Made by a program: the position numbers and the translations under genes | In this document: in pieces, positions 28,851-41,600 of the stretch | Position numbering within the stretch: position 1 is the stretch's first letter | How the letters are laid out: each line of letters begins with the position of its first letter | From: Kryptolebias marmoratus | Lineage: Eukaryota; Chordata; Actinopteri; Cyprinodontiformes; Rivulidae | Direction of reading: 5' to 3' | DNA length: 64,000 bases | NCBI RefSeq assembly: GCF_001649575.2 | Contig: NC_051430.1 | Span: 17,046,810 to 17,110,809, forward strand | Notes under the pieces: generated by a model | What the model saw: only the letters and a program-made list of their open reading frames with translations | Databases searched by the model: none | Told to the model about the DNA's origin: nothing

Positions 28851-31800
28851 ATTGCCATTATTGCCAATTTTGCATTAGTTATTTACAGAGAATTCTATGA
28901 TTATTTGCAAATAGCAGCAGCTAGCTGTAGCACTTCTGGGACGGAATATTGTATTTTTTCTGCTGGAAAAATGTAAAGCAGCACAGTAAAGGTCTACAAA
29001 ATAACATTTGCATGAACCGCTATGAAAGATTGATTTGAGTTGTTTAAAAACAATAATCCACTTTATTCTTGGCCCTGCTCAGGTTAGCCGTTAGCTCAAC
29101 AGTCTGGTCAGAATTAAACTCAATTTCTCTCAACTGAGGCAGTTCAAAGAGCTACCCACAGCAAGTAAGATATTGTTTGTCCATGTCTCTACAGAACCCA
29201 TCGTCAAAAGATCTGAACCTTCGCTTTAAAGTAACCAATTCTGCTGGCGTTTCTCACCTGACTGCGGTTTTTTAAAGTTACAGTTTATCGTTTTGCTGCT
29301 TCGCATTCGAAACAAAGTGGTCGCTGAGGTAAAAAGCCTGCAGCTCGGTTCCCGTAAAACACTTCTACTGTATGTGAGGCCAAGTCCTGCCTTCGAGCAC
29401 CTATAAATCACTGAGTTAAAGAGTTAGTGAAGGTCTGTTTGATCCTGGTGATCTGCTGTGCAGGCCCCAAGATGACCCACATCTCACATGACCTATAAAA
29501 GGTGGCCTGCCTCCGGCCTCATGCCACCACAGACAGGATAAAAAGTGCATTAAACTTCCTAAAGAGGCGGTCCTTCAGAAACTCTGTCCTATAAAGCAAC
29601 CGGTGTTCTGTTTCTAGGTATTTCACTGATGAAATACAGGTTGGACCTCCCTGTTCAGAATCAATAGAGAAAACCTGCATTTACTCAATATGTTTGACAA
29701 TAACGTTTGCTCCTGTGTAAGACTTCCAAATGGTATGTATCAAGATTACAAAATTACTCTTGAGGGAATTGCCAGGAGAGAAGTAATTTAATAAATAACG
29801 GTGTGAAATAAGTTGTATAATTGAAGTGTCAAACAAAACCCAAACCTGTGTCACAGAGAGAGAAAAAACAGCTTGCTGTGACTTCCTGGGGTTTAGGGGA
29901 ACGAGCTTGCGGTGTGTGTATTTGCAAGCTCACTCCCTGTTTAGAGTAGAACATGTGGGAAAACGAAGTCGCCTCTGGACGGACGTGAACCCTGATCCTT
30001 AGGAGCCAAGTGAGGAGGTCCAGATCACGGCAGCCGATCCCTTCAGCTGTAGTCAAAGGTCAAAGGAGGAAAGCAACAATACAAGAACTGATTTCAATCA
30101 CTACTCCTCCGATGTTCACTTTTTTTGTTTGTTTTTTAAACATGTGTGGCATTGGCGGAAAAAAATAAAATAAATCACCTTAATTGCATTTACACTGGAA
30201 ATAAAGTTCCAGTCACACACTTCAACACGGCTATTCTCACATCAATTACTGCTGAATGAGGAAGAAGGTGAAGAATGAAATTCTTGGACTTTCAGTGTCT
30301 AAGAAGTGTTTTAAAGATTAAAACTAAACCGATAATAGACTGAAAGAACAATGCTAATATTAGACTTTAGGAGCCACCAAATACAGAAACAAAAATAAAG
30401 CTCAGCCACAAAAAAACACTTATACATTAACATATTGTGTGGTATTCATTTCAGGAACACTTCTGCTCTTTAGCCCTGAAGTTGACTCATAACAAGCTTG
30501 TGACAAAGATACAAATAAACAAATATTTAACTCAAGAAAAATGACCATCGACTGTATATAGAAATACTGGACCTCATATGAAATCTCCATTTATCCTTTA
30601 TTAAGTGTTAATAGAACGTGTTCAACTTTCTTTCATTCAGGGACTACAAGGACACAAATTGGGTCAAACGTATTTTCTTTCAGGTAGTCGAGAAACTGGT
30701 CCAGTATTGTTGCCGACCGCACTGAGACATGAAGCCGTAGCCCCATAAGTTGAGCACTGTGGTGCAGTCACTGACCATAAATAACTAGACACGCTGTAAT
30801 ATCCCCACCTTACATTAATGAGAACCAGTACAGAAACCAGACAACAGGGACGGTGGTTTTGTTCCAGCTTCAATTTCTGGATTATCATGAAATGTCCAAA
30901 GTTTCTTTTGGGGTTTTTAGTTGGCTTTCAGCAGCTTTGTGTGTGAGAACACAGCAACCATATGTCAAAACTTCAGGTGCAGAAGGAAAACTGAATACAC
31001 AATGAACCAGAAACAGGGTGACAATGACAAAAAAAGAAAATAACACACAAAATAAAGAACTACACCATAACACATTGGCGCTCAATGATAAAAATTCCCC
31101 CGGGAGTTATTTTTCCTCACTGTCCTTGAACCATAGCAGAAATGGGTGTGTGAGACTGTCACTTATAAAAAGGCAAGCAGCCCTTGATCCTACACAAGAG
31201 AAGACATTATGTAGAACTTGACGATCCTTTGGCCTTTAACTAAGTGGAAGTTAAGATAATTACATAATGAATTCCCAGCTTTGAGAGTAAATTGAGCCAG
31301 CTGTAGAGAATCATTTTGGTTTCTTTGGTTCCAATTACCTTTTCAGAGGATGTTTTGGTAATAAAAGTGCGATATGAGTCTGTCTTAGTCATCCATTTAA
31401 ATGCTTGGTGGCCTACAGAACATTAAAAAAACTGCTTAGCAGTGAGTGTACAGAACTGTACATTTGTAAGCAGGATGATGTCATGGGGACGTGAGCCAAA
31501 ATATTTAAGAACACAATAATTCATCTAAACAAGTTAACTTGCGGGAGAAGCATTATGAAGTTGGGCGTGAACAACGTTAAAGCTTTGGAAATGAGCCGCA
31601 TCTTTGGTTGGGTAAAAGGGACAGAAAGTGAATGTTCAAGCTGCACATTTTTTATTCCTAAAACACAGCACTATGTGGAGAAAACAGAGGGTTTTCTCTG
31701 AGCGCCCCATTGTAGCAACTCTTCATTATCACACACTTAATGTTCAGCTACCATCCTCTGGAAGCCTGCAGAGCATTTGGTTCGATTTAAACGAGGCGAT

Positions 31801-33808
31801 CACTTGAAGGCAGCACCCTAATGGAGGAACCGCTAGTTATTTGGGGTGATCAAAAGGAAGTTTAAACAAAGGGGCTACTTTTTTGCCCCTGGCTGCACGA
31901 GACAACTGCAGGAAGAGCTCCACAAGAAGAGAATTTGGATTTCATTCAACCACCAAATAAAACAGCCAAAGAAGCTTCATGGTGTGCATTGTATGTCTGT
32001 AGAAGGTATATATGTGAAATAAAGTATGCAGCACTTTGGTTTTATCACAGACGACACATAGGCCAGAGAGCGGGCACATTTAAGAGAAATCTCTGCTGCT
32101 TTTACAGTTCCCTGAAATACATACTGTGTCTCTTAATTCTCAAAAAGCCTCCCCGCGGTTTTCCTTGCATGAGTCCTTCCCACAGCAGAAATAGCCGTAA
32201 TCCCCACTGTGAGCCAGTGCAGCACAAGGTAATAAACTGACATGACCAGCCCAATAAAAAAACATTCTGATTTCCAAGATAGACATTAATGTTGTAGGTC
32301 AAATAATTTGAAGCTCACTGTTTGCTGTTTGGACAGGTTTGCCAGCAGCTGCATTGCTCGTTTTCAAGCATCAGCTGAAAGAACTTAGCAAGTACGATGT
32401 CATCTTTAATTTTCAAACTCCGCTTCTATGAGGTCGAGTTGTTTCAGACGTTACACGGCGACTCGGGCTGGCACCAGACAAAGAGTGCTCTGTCTCACCT
32501 CGGCTCTGCAGCAGGAGAGAAGGAAGACTCCTGTCATGTCTCTGGATGATGGGAATTCTACAGGTGCACTCAGTAAGTGAATGACGATGATAAGCGAGTG
32601 ACTGAACGTTTAATTTCAGGCTGGCACAGCCATAGTTGTGTTTTCTTTTTTTTTTTTTTTTTTGGTTTTTTGAAGAGTATTAACCCTTTCAGCTGCAGGA
32701 GCACGTGTGCAGCTGACTAATGAGGATCGCCCTTAGAAAAAAGTCACAGGCTTGTGAGTTTTAGTCTAAAATGCTGCCCTGTTTAAAATAAAAAAAAAGA
32801 TTAAAAAGATTCTGCGTGACTTAAAGATAGTAAATGTTAGATGTTTAAGATGCCATTATTTATAAAATTACATGTTGGTTAAAATCTAACTAAAGGAGAT
32901 TTTATATATTTAAAAAAAACAAAAACAAAAAAATATTAAGAAACAAAAACAAATGAACATGAAATTTAAAAATGCAAAAACAAATATCTTCTTCTGTTCA
33001 CCAGAGTAGGATGCCTATAATTAATCATTCTGTTTGGAAATTAATTTAATTGAACATTTTTTTTAACCAGAAATAACGTTTTTGATTAAAAAAGCATTAC
33101 AAGTTGAAGTCAGTCAACAGCTGATTTAGTTTGTGTAAAAAAGAGAAATACACAAAGATGTGTGCATCACTTAAAGGAGAAATGAGCAGAAATAGGGCAA
33201 TGACAAAAGTTTCTGCAAGTAAAATTGACGAAAATGCATCAGGAAACAGTTTTACCATAAAAAAAAACATTTTATTAACATATGTACTTCATATGTTTTT
33301 AAACATGCATGTTTCTGTAAATCATAAAAAAATAAACCAAAATCTGCAATTTTAAAAAACATAAAAATAATTACAAGCATTTTTTTGTTACAAAAACAAA
33401 GTAACCAAACAAATCTTGTTTCCAGGTGATTTTAAATAAAACCTGAGATCCACAAACTACTCAAATATCCAGTCTCCAAATCCTTCCCTCCTTATCTCAT
33501 CGTGTTGTTGTGAAGTCATCTGTAAATAGGCCTTTGACACTCGGTTCTCCTTTGTAAAATAACTCATTTATGTGGCGTGTAGAGGAGAGAGTGAGACATT
33601 CTTGAGGGAATTACTTAACCAGCAAGAACGCGCTGCAGTAGGATAATCCAGGCGGCCACCCGTAGACTTCAGCAGACAAAAGAGTATCATCAAAATGACA
33701 AAAGACTACAAGAGGGTTTAAAAGCCAAAGAAAAAGTGGTCGGATAAAGACCCTGAACAGGATGGCCCACTGGCCTTTAGTGTGAAGACTCAACTGCAAT
33801 GACATTAA

Positions 33809-34237
33809 AGGCCCTAACTCACTGGGCTGTGAATAATTGGTGAGCGGTATTCATGACGGAGTCTCCACAGAGTCTCCAGAATGTCTTGCGACTTTCGTGG
33901 GGTTCTCAGCTTCTGTGGGTGTGTTGCAGAGGCGCGCAGTCCCGTCGCTTGCCTTCTGAAAAATCTGTGCCGAGGTGGGAACAGAGCGGGCCACGTCAGG
34001 TAGGATGTAGGTGGGCGACGACATAAAGCACACAACCAAGAACACGGTTTGGCAAACCGTGCACGTGGAAACGAGCTGTGGCCACTCAAATGCAGGCTCG
34101 CGGCTCATTGGTCGCTTCGCCGACCACACTCAGGTTATTTAAGGCTGCAGCTGAAAACTCATGTATGCTCTCGTAATTTTGTGGGATTTGTTTCACCAGC
34201 TAATCTCCCAACAGCCACAGCTCAATGAGATAGGGCC
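33809..34237 (+). mobile_element. non-autonomous DNA transposon with TTAA duplications
   Basis: TTAA (33805-33808) precedes GGCCCTAACTCACTGGGCTG at the left. The right end has CAGCTCAATGAGATAGGGCC followed by TTAA (34238-34241). The two ends are inverted repeats with three mismatches over about 22 bp. The element is about 430 bp with no transposase. TTAA target duplications occur in the piggyBac and Kolobok superfamilies; assignment between them is not possible here. Confidence 0.8.
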
Positions 34238-35528
34238 TTAAGACACTGGTGGCCAAGCTAAAAGATGAGATTAAATATGAGGACAGAAACAATATAAGCT
34301 TATTAATGCTTTAGAAATCAGCCGTCAGATAGGTAAAATAAAAAGGCAAATAAATACAGGAAGGTTACATTATCTTGTTTTGAATGCTCGATAAAGGGCT
34401 GGACATGAAGAAGATGATATTTAGCTTATTTCCATATTGAAAAAACAAGAGGAAACAGAAAGCAAGGCAAGATGAATGAGCAGCAACAAGGCAGCTTTGG
34501 TTCTTTGGTGGCGAGCCCGTTTTCTTCGATCTCACACGGAGCTGAGGATGAAGTGCTTGGCAGGGAAATCTCTGCTCAGGGTGTGAAGTCAAACTCTTGA
34601 GAAAAAAAAAAAAAAACTTCCACAGAATCTAATCTTGTGTTGGACAGCTGTAAACTCCACTTGCACTTAGAATTAACTGTTTTTGCGCAATATATATCGC
34701 AGAGGCTCGTGTGATTCATCACAAGGAGAAGCAAAAAGTAAAAAAAAAAAGAAAAGAAATCTGGTGGTGTGAAAGTGTTAAGTTGGAAATGTAAGCTTTA
34801 GAAGTTCAACACTAATTGCTTTCACACTGCTTGGCCAAAAAGAGACTTATCACACACTACAATAATTTAATTTGTCACTTATTAAGCTATCAGCACCTAA
34901 ATGCTACCATAGCACACCAAAAAGAAGTGATTATCTAACTAAACTGTTCAAAGTTGCACAATATTTATCACAGACAGCTGATTTTATTATCCAAAACAAT
35001 AGGCCTCGACTCTAATCTCAAGATAAAAAGTTTCAGATGCCAAATGCAAAACATTTACTATTTTTGACATTTAAAAGGCCCAAGCTCTTTGCATATAGCT
35101 CATGTCTTAGGCTGTGAGGGTACCACACCTATGATTATTGGCGAGCTGCAAAGGGAGGGATGCAGCTTTCCTCTCAGCAGTTACACAGAAACAAACAAAT
35201 GTTCATAAATTTCCAGACATGCTCAGACCTTAGCTGATCCTTTCCAGCAATGACAACAAATAAAGGATTCGGGCCTTTGTCACATGGTAAATCAAATAAA
35301 TGGGACAAAATAAATCAGCATGTTTGCTAACGCATTCATTTTTGAGAATTATTTGACTGAATTTTTGGTAAGCTCTCATTTGAGATCAGTTTTTTTTGTG
35401 TGTGTGTGTTGACACAATCTCAACATGAGCAACTTGGAAAACCAGAAATGCCAAATTTGCTACTGAAAAATAATTTTCTGGAGGTTCGCTGCCCCGTGTT
35501 TAACGGTTTAAAGGACCAACCTGGAGTC

Positions 35529-35656
35529 TCATTCCTGTTCCGAGGAGTCTGGGCTCGGGGTGCGGAGCAGGCGTCTCTTCCGCCTCGGCTCTTTGTCCTC
35601 ATCATCATCAGAAAACGTTTGGTGGACAGAGATGCCGTGCGACACCAAACTGCAAC
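35529..35656 (-). CDS. xrcc4: xrcc4 terminal coding exon
   Basis: This 128-bp exon (phase 1 in) ends in TGA (35529-35531) and encodes [15 protein letters not shown], then [18 protein letters not shown]. The acidic run followed by a basic RRKRR cluster matches the XRCC4 C-terminal layout with its nuclear-localisation signal. SDDDED is a strong casein kinase 2 type context. Confidence 0.85.
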
Positions 35657-38600
35657 CTGGATTCAACAAAAGGCGTTAACGTGCACTCGAAGAGAGACAC
35701 AAAGCTGAGAAAACCAACAGAAATTACCGACCTTAGAAACTATTCTTGCCATTTCCATTGGTACGTTTAAATTTATAACAACATTGTATGAAGTTCTCAG
35801 AGGGTTCATGCAAATAATGCCAATGTGAATGTTATAAATTTGAAGCGGTGTGTTACATATTTCTTGGTAAAGATGTCTGTCATAATGCATGTTTCTCAAC
35901 TAACGCTCAACACCTGTTGGGTCTGTATCTCAACCAAACTTCAATAAAAAATAAGTTTAAAAAGATCTCTTTGTTGGCAGTAACCTGAGACAAAAACACA
36001 GTTTGATCCCATTTCTTCAGCTGAATGTAGGAGGAATACCAAAAGAAGCATAGAGATGATCAGCTGGAGGAAGGCGTCAGCTCTTTGTTGGTTTTTGTTT
36101 TGCTGGTTTAGATTCTGTTTCAGATATTGTTTGTGTGTGGTAGACTGTTTGTAGGCTGGTTGTGTTTTCCTTCGTCCTCCAGTAGACCCCACTACTCATG
36201 CTGCTGAAAGGTTTTATGCAAACATCTTTATGGATAAAAAAAAAACTGTCTGTGCAAAATCATTTTAATATATTATGCCTGTCGAACTTAATTATAACTG
36301 ACAAGATATACCTAAAACTGGGAACAAAGTCTGTGGTTTGTTGTGATAGGATGCAAGGAACAAAGTGAGATTAAAGTTAAAAAGTATTTCTTTATACCTT
36401 TTTGTTTTGACAAGTAAGCACAGAGCTTCTGAACTATAAAAGGGTTCAAAGTAAAACCTGAACCAACTCATGTTTAATATCACTTATAAAGCTGACATGG
36501 GAGTCTCACTCTAATCTGTTGCAAGGTACTGTGTATCCTCGTCGCTTTAACTGATTCTCCTTCACTGTCATGTTTGGTACATTTATATTAGGTTCAGGGC
36601 ATCACATCCCAGATAACCTTTGTTAACCCAGGACAACTCCACAGCCTTTATCAGTTACAGAGATCTGACATTCCACCCAGGTCGCAATCGGTTATATACA
36701 GAGACGAACACACCTGTTTGCCCCGTAACACTGCCACTAGCCTACCCGCATTTGAAAACTGCCAGATTCAGAAGTTGTGGGAAGAACAGAGAAACACTTG
36801 TTTTGAACAGATTGAGATAAAACTCAGGGCTACTTCAGATCCCACATTCAGAGCGGAATAAAAGCACGGCCTCTACTTTTCTTTGTAAAAGGCTCGTCCC
36901 TGAAGTGAGTCTCTTTCCCCTCTGCTTTTATTCCTCCTCTCTCTGTATCTGTCTTATCTTCCCCCCTGACCACCCCACTGTGAGTGATGCTTCCTGTGTT
37001 GTCACTATCAGAAGCTAAACCTGGAGAGAGCAGGTCAAAGAGAAAGACCCCCCCACCCCACCCCCTTGGCTCTGCTTAGCATGAAAACACAGCCTGGGGC
37101 TCAAAGGTCAGCAGGGGCCAAGCATGTCAAAGGGGAAAAATTGTAACTAACTAAAACATCGGTGTTGTGTGTCTGATCTGAATCGAGCTTTGCGGCAGTA
37201 TTATTAAACGTTATTAGGAATTGCTAAATTACGCGTTTGCTAAAAGAATGTAAAAACATGACATGATGTTTTGTATTCCTAATGCTGATAACTGATTAAG
37301 AAGATCGCTATCAATTTGGAAAGGCCATACAAACACTATCAAGAACAAATCATTCAGGCAAGTATTTGAATTTAAATAGCGACTGACGTGAATTTATGGT
37401 TTATTTCCACAACAAGAAGGAGAAAGAGATGCCAAGACACTGATTTTTTTTTTCTTTTTTAGTCAAAGAACTCAAAAGAAAGATAAGAACTGAGAGATCT
37501 CACTGACAAGCTAAAAGTACAATTGTAAAACCCCATCTGGGCTCAAAAGGGTTTGAGCCAAGACCAGGGGAGGGAGCATGTGTGTGCGAGAGAGAAAACT
37601 GGAGAAAACAACATCAGCATGTGTTACGACTGCAACGTTCTCCTGGAGTAGCTTGACTTTGGCTCAGAGCAGCAACCCAGCCATTGTCAGAGGGATCTGG
37701 AGCTCTTCCCAGCAGCAGACTACCAGAGCCGCTGATCGGGTGGAGGNNNNNNNNNNNNNNNNNNNNNNNNNNNNNNNNNNNNNNNNNNNNNNNGGTGGGG
37801 TGGGGGGTGGGTGGGGGGGGTATGACGTCTGCCCTGTGTGATGCAGGACGGAGGAGACCACCTCACAGCTGTCCGTGTTGAAGCAAGAACCGAACTGCCC
37901 GAGGGAAAGACCGCTGCTTTTAAGTTTACACTAAAACCCCTCTGCGTGGATATTCAATTACATTTAATGGTTCTGTTTATTAGACAGTAAAAATTGCTTA
38001 AAGAAGACCAAAAACTTCAGTCGGGGATTGTGACATGACTGAATTTATGACGTCACGAGGCATACAAGGATAGGGAGCAGAGTTCGCCTCGATTAACCCT
38101 TTATATCCTGCTCGCTTAGACATGAGGCAGATTTTTGGGGAGTGCAGTTTGGAGACAGAAACAGACCTGTGATGAGGATGGTTGCCTCCTGAGACGGACG
38201 GACGCCACGAATGCGCTGCTCCTCTTTGCTCTGGCTGCCGTCCTCACCCTGAATTGTGTCATTATCGCTGAGGGAAAAATCAAACAGTGTTTTATTCACA
38301 CACATTTGCAAGCAAAGGAGAGAAGTGACGAAAGGATTGTTTTAAAATCTTTTTTCATTGAGGAAAAAAGGTCAATAAGAAAACCAGAAGAACGGGACAA
38401 ATTTTCTGTAAAATTTACTTGAAGTCAGCAGCCTCTCAACAAGTCACTTAACAGAAAGGTGATTCTTTCAAACACTTGATTATAACATTGGTTTTGAGGG
38501 GAAAATAGCAGCTGGTTAGCTGTAGATGGAGAAATGTACTGGATGGATTTCACTGACTTGCATGAAAGCAAATAAAATTCTGAGTCATTTAACGACTGCT

Positions 38601-41600
38601 CAGACAAACCAAGATGTGATGACAGCACATTAGGCTCGAGAAGAGGACTAAATAATTATCCATGTTTTGTTTTCCTTGTAAACATGACTTTGCATTCTGA
38701 AACATTCCATTCTCAAATAGCTTGTTTATGGCTGGCTGTAGAACGGCGCATTTGTTTCTAATTATTATTTGTTTTGCATTCAAAAGGCTTCGATCAGCTG
38801 CAAGAATTTAACTATTGACAGGTAAAGCAACACATTGTACATGTAAAGATAATGCTGAGTTCTGAGGGGAAAGCCTGCATGCTAACGTTTGCACGAATGT
38901 TACAAAGTCGAAGTGACGTTCGTGGAAATGTAACACCCCTTACTTGGCGACAGCACTCACTTACATTATGTAATAAATATGGAAATGATTTCACCAGAAG
39001 ATCTAACCAATTATGTCTGACAGTCACAGGGATGCGAGTTCAGTGATGCCATATTTCACACAAAGTGTTCACAATCAGCCTGCAGACCTTTGTCCCGTCT
39101 CCACATCTCCATGTTGGCTATCAGTGTGGTGGAGCTGACGGAGAGCACCCTGCAGGCCTCTGATCTTGGCCTTCTTCTCATTCAACACCATGACAAAACG
39201 CGAGTACAGTCTCCTCTCCAACGCCTCCTTTTCCTGAACCTGATGTTCCAACCTGTTGAGAAAAAAAAACAAAAACACAATCACATGTGCAAACCAACAA
39301 AGAAACAGCTAAAAACACAATTTAAAAGCAAAATAGATCCTTGTCTGCTTTTTTTTTTTTTTTTGGAACAGAAAAGAATAATGATTACAACAAGTTATCC
39401 ATTTATGAACACAGCAAACAACAAACACACAAAAATAAAATAAATGTTAATTCTAACAAAGAGAAGCACCAAATATCCATAAAACCAAAGAAAAACACCA
39501 ACTTTGGGTTTAAGCCTGAATGACAAATTTGGACCTAAATTGTTCTCAAATATCCAGTATTTTCTTAGATCAATGTCATACCAGGAGGATTTTGTAGGTA
39601 TATAAACCAGGGATGCACTAATACCAGAATCGGGTATCAGTTCAACACTGTGTGTGTACTCCTACTCATAAAAGTGCTCTGTAACCACAGTACTCAATGG
39701 AAGTGTTACATTCACAGCTCAGACTTTTGGGAAAAGACTATTGGTGCCCTGGCTACGTTTGAGGAGTTAACACAAAAAGTAAGTACATAATTGTAAAAAG
39801 GGCAATGGAATTTATTAGTACTCGTATCGGTACTCTGTACTGACAAGTACTCAAATGTAAGTACTTGAAGGTTGTATCAGTGCATGTCTCGTGTAAACAG
39901 CTGGAAAAACAACATAAAAATAGCTTCCTGCCAAACATCCTGGTCCTTACTCTGCATGGATTTGCTGGTGATCCTGTCTCAATCTACAGTTCTCCTCTGA
40001 CAGCTGGGAGTTCTCTCTCTCCAGATCCGTGCTGTGCTGCAGGGACCGCCAAATCATCTCCTGGATCAGTTTTTGAGGGTCTGGAGCTGGTTGGAGCTCC
40101 ACAGAGCCCAAGTGCACCTGTAACACAAAGGGGGAGAGATTAAAAAAAGAAAAGGCAGACCAGGATATGCTTGTATTTAACACCACGCCACTCAGCTTTC
40201 ACCGGGTTACCTGTGGAACTGACGGAAAGGATGAAAAACAACGCCCCCCCCCCCCCCCTCCCCCCCTCAAAAAAAAGACTTTTTTTGGCATCGTAATCCA
40301 AACAGTGACACATAAAATCGTACATTTGGTCCAATAAAGTCTCCGCCTTTCCAAAATCAGACAACAGTGAAAAATGAGTAACCGCTTGCACCCGTCTGTC
40401 ACCATGAGAAGTTCTGCAATACCGAGGTGCAACAAAATATTACACCTTTTTTGAGATGAGCTGTTTTCTTGTGTCTGACAGAAATGCAGTCACTAATAAA
40501 GCATGAGTGAGTCACTTCCTCTCTGTGTCATTCTTGTCAGTGGCTCTTTGGACTCACGGGCATCAAACATTCCTCATTTGGGCTGCACCTTGGCAGAGAA
40601 TCACACAGGAGGGCCGAGGCACAGCAGCATCCAAGGACAAGGCTAAATTTCTAGCATTTAGTTGATGTGTAACATTTTCTAAATATCACTGGAGTCCGCC
40701 AGTTTTAGACGGAACAAACTCAGCTTGATTTGCAGCAGTCACTGAGAGCTGTTTTATCTTTGCTTGTTGTCCTGGAAAAGGTTACCATTTAAACACACAC
40801 ACACACACAGAAGTGCTGCTCACGATACACTGAAAAAAACAAGGTTAGATGATGCTAAATCTTTACTAGGCTGTGGTGAGGTTGAAGACCCACTGTAATA
40901 AAGCCGCCATCTTGGCTTGCACTTATATAGTGCTTTATCTAGTCTAAGGACCCCAAAGCGCTTCACACTACAATCATTCACCCATTCACTCACTGATGGT
41001 GGTAAGCTACATTGTGGCCACAGCTGCCCTGGGGCGGGCTGACGGAGGTGAGGCTGCCATCACGCTGGCGCCACCGAGCCCTCTGACCACCAACGGTAGG
41101 GCAAGGCGGGTGAAGTGTCTTGCCCAGGGACACAACGGCTGAGACAGCTGGAGCAGGGGCTCGAACCAGCAACCCTCCGATTACAGGACAAACCCCTACC
41201 TCCTGAGCCACTGGCGCCCCACTTCAAAAGTGCTCATAAAATAACTGTCATTTTTTTGACCTGGACTGCCATACAGCTGTTTTCTCTTCTGCAGCTGAAC
41301 TTGAACGCATCATGTTATGGATTTACACAGCAGCTCCTGTAGATCTGCCGTTTCAGCACTTTTACTCTTGGATGCGTTACTTTGCAGTTTGGTTCCTTTT
41401 TATTTCAAATGCAGGTCCTATTCGTCGGCTCATCTTCCCTCATTTTTTTGTCTTTAATAATATAAATCTTAGTTCATTTATTGGTTGGTTGGTTTATTGT
41501 ATGTGCTCACAAAAAGAGAAACTCACTATAGTGTGACAAACATAAAGCGTTTTTATTCTAACAAAGAAGTGAAAGAAGTTCTGTCCTTATCCCATTTGGA

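Larger units (their letters stand above)
25399..35528. other. vcan-xrcc4 intergenic region
   Basis: No host gene is recognisable. It contains two LINE fragments (25382-26165, 28390-28850) and two related inverted-repeat elements (right end near 27185; complete copy 33809-34237), plus scattered homopolymers. The xrcc4 3' UTR must occupy the top of this interval, below 35529, but I could not place its poly(A) site with confidence. Confidence 0.65.
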
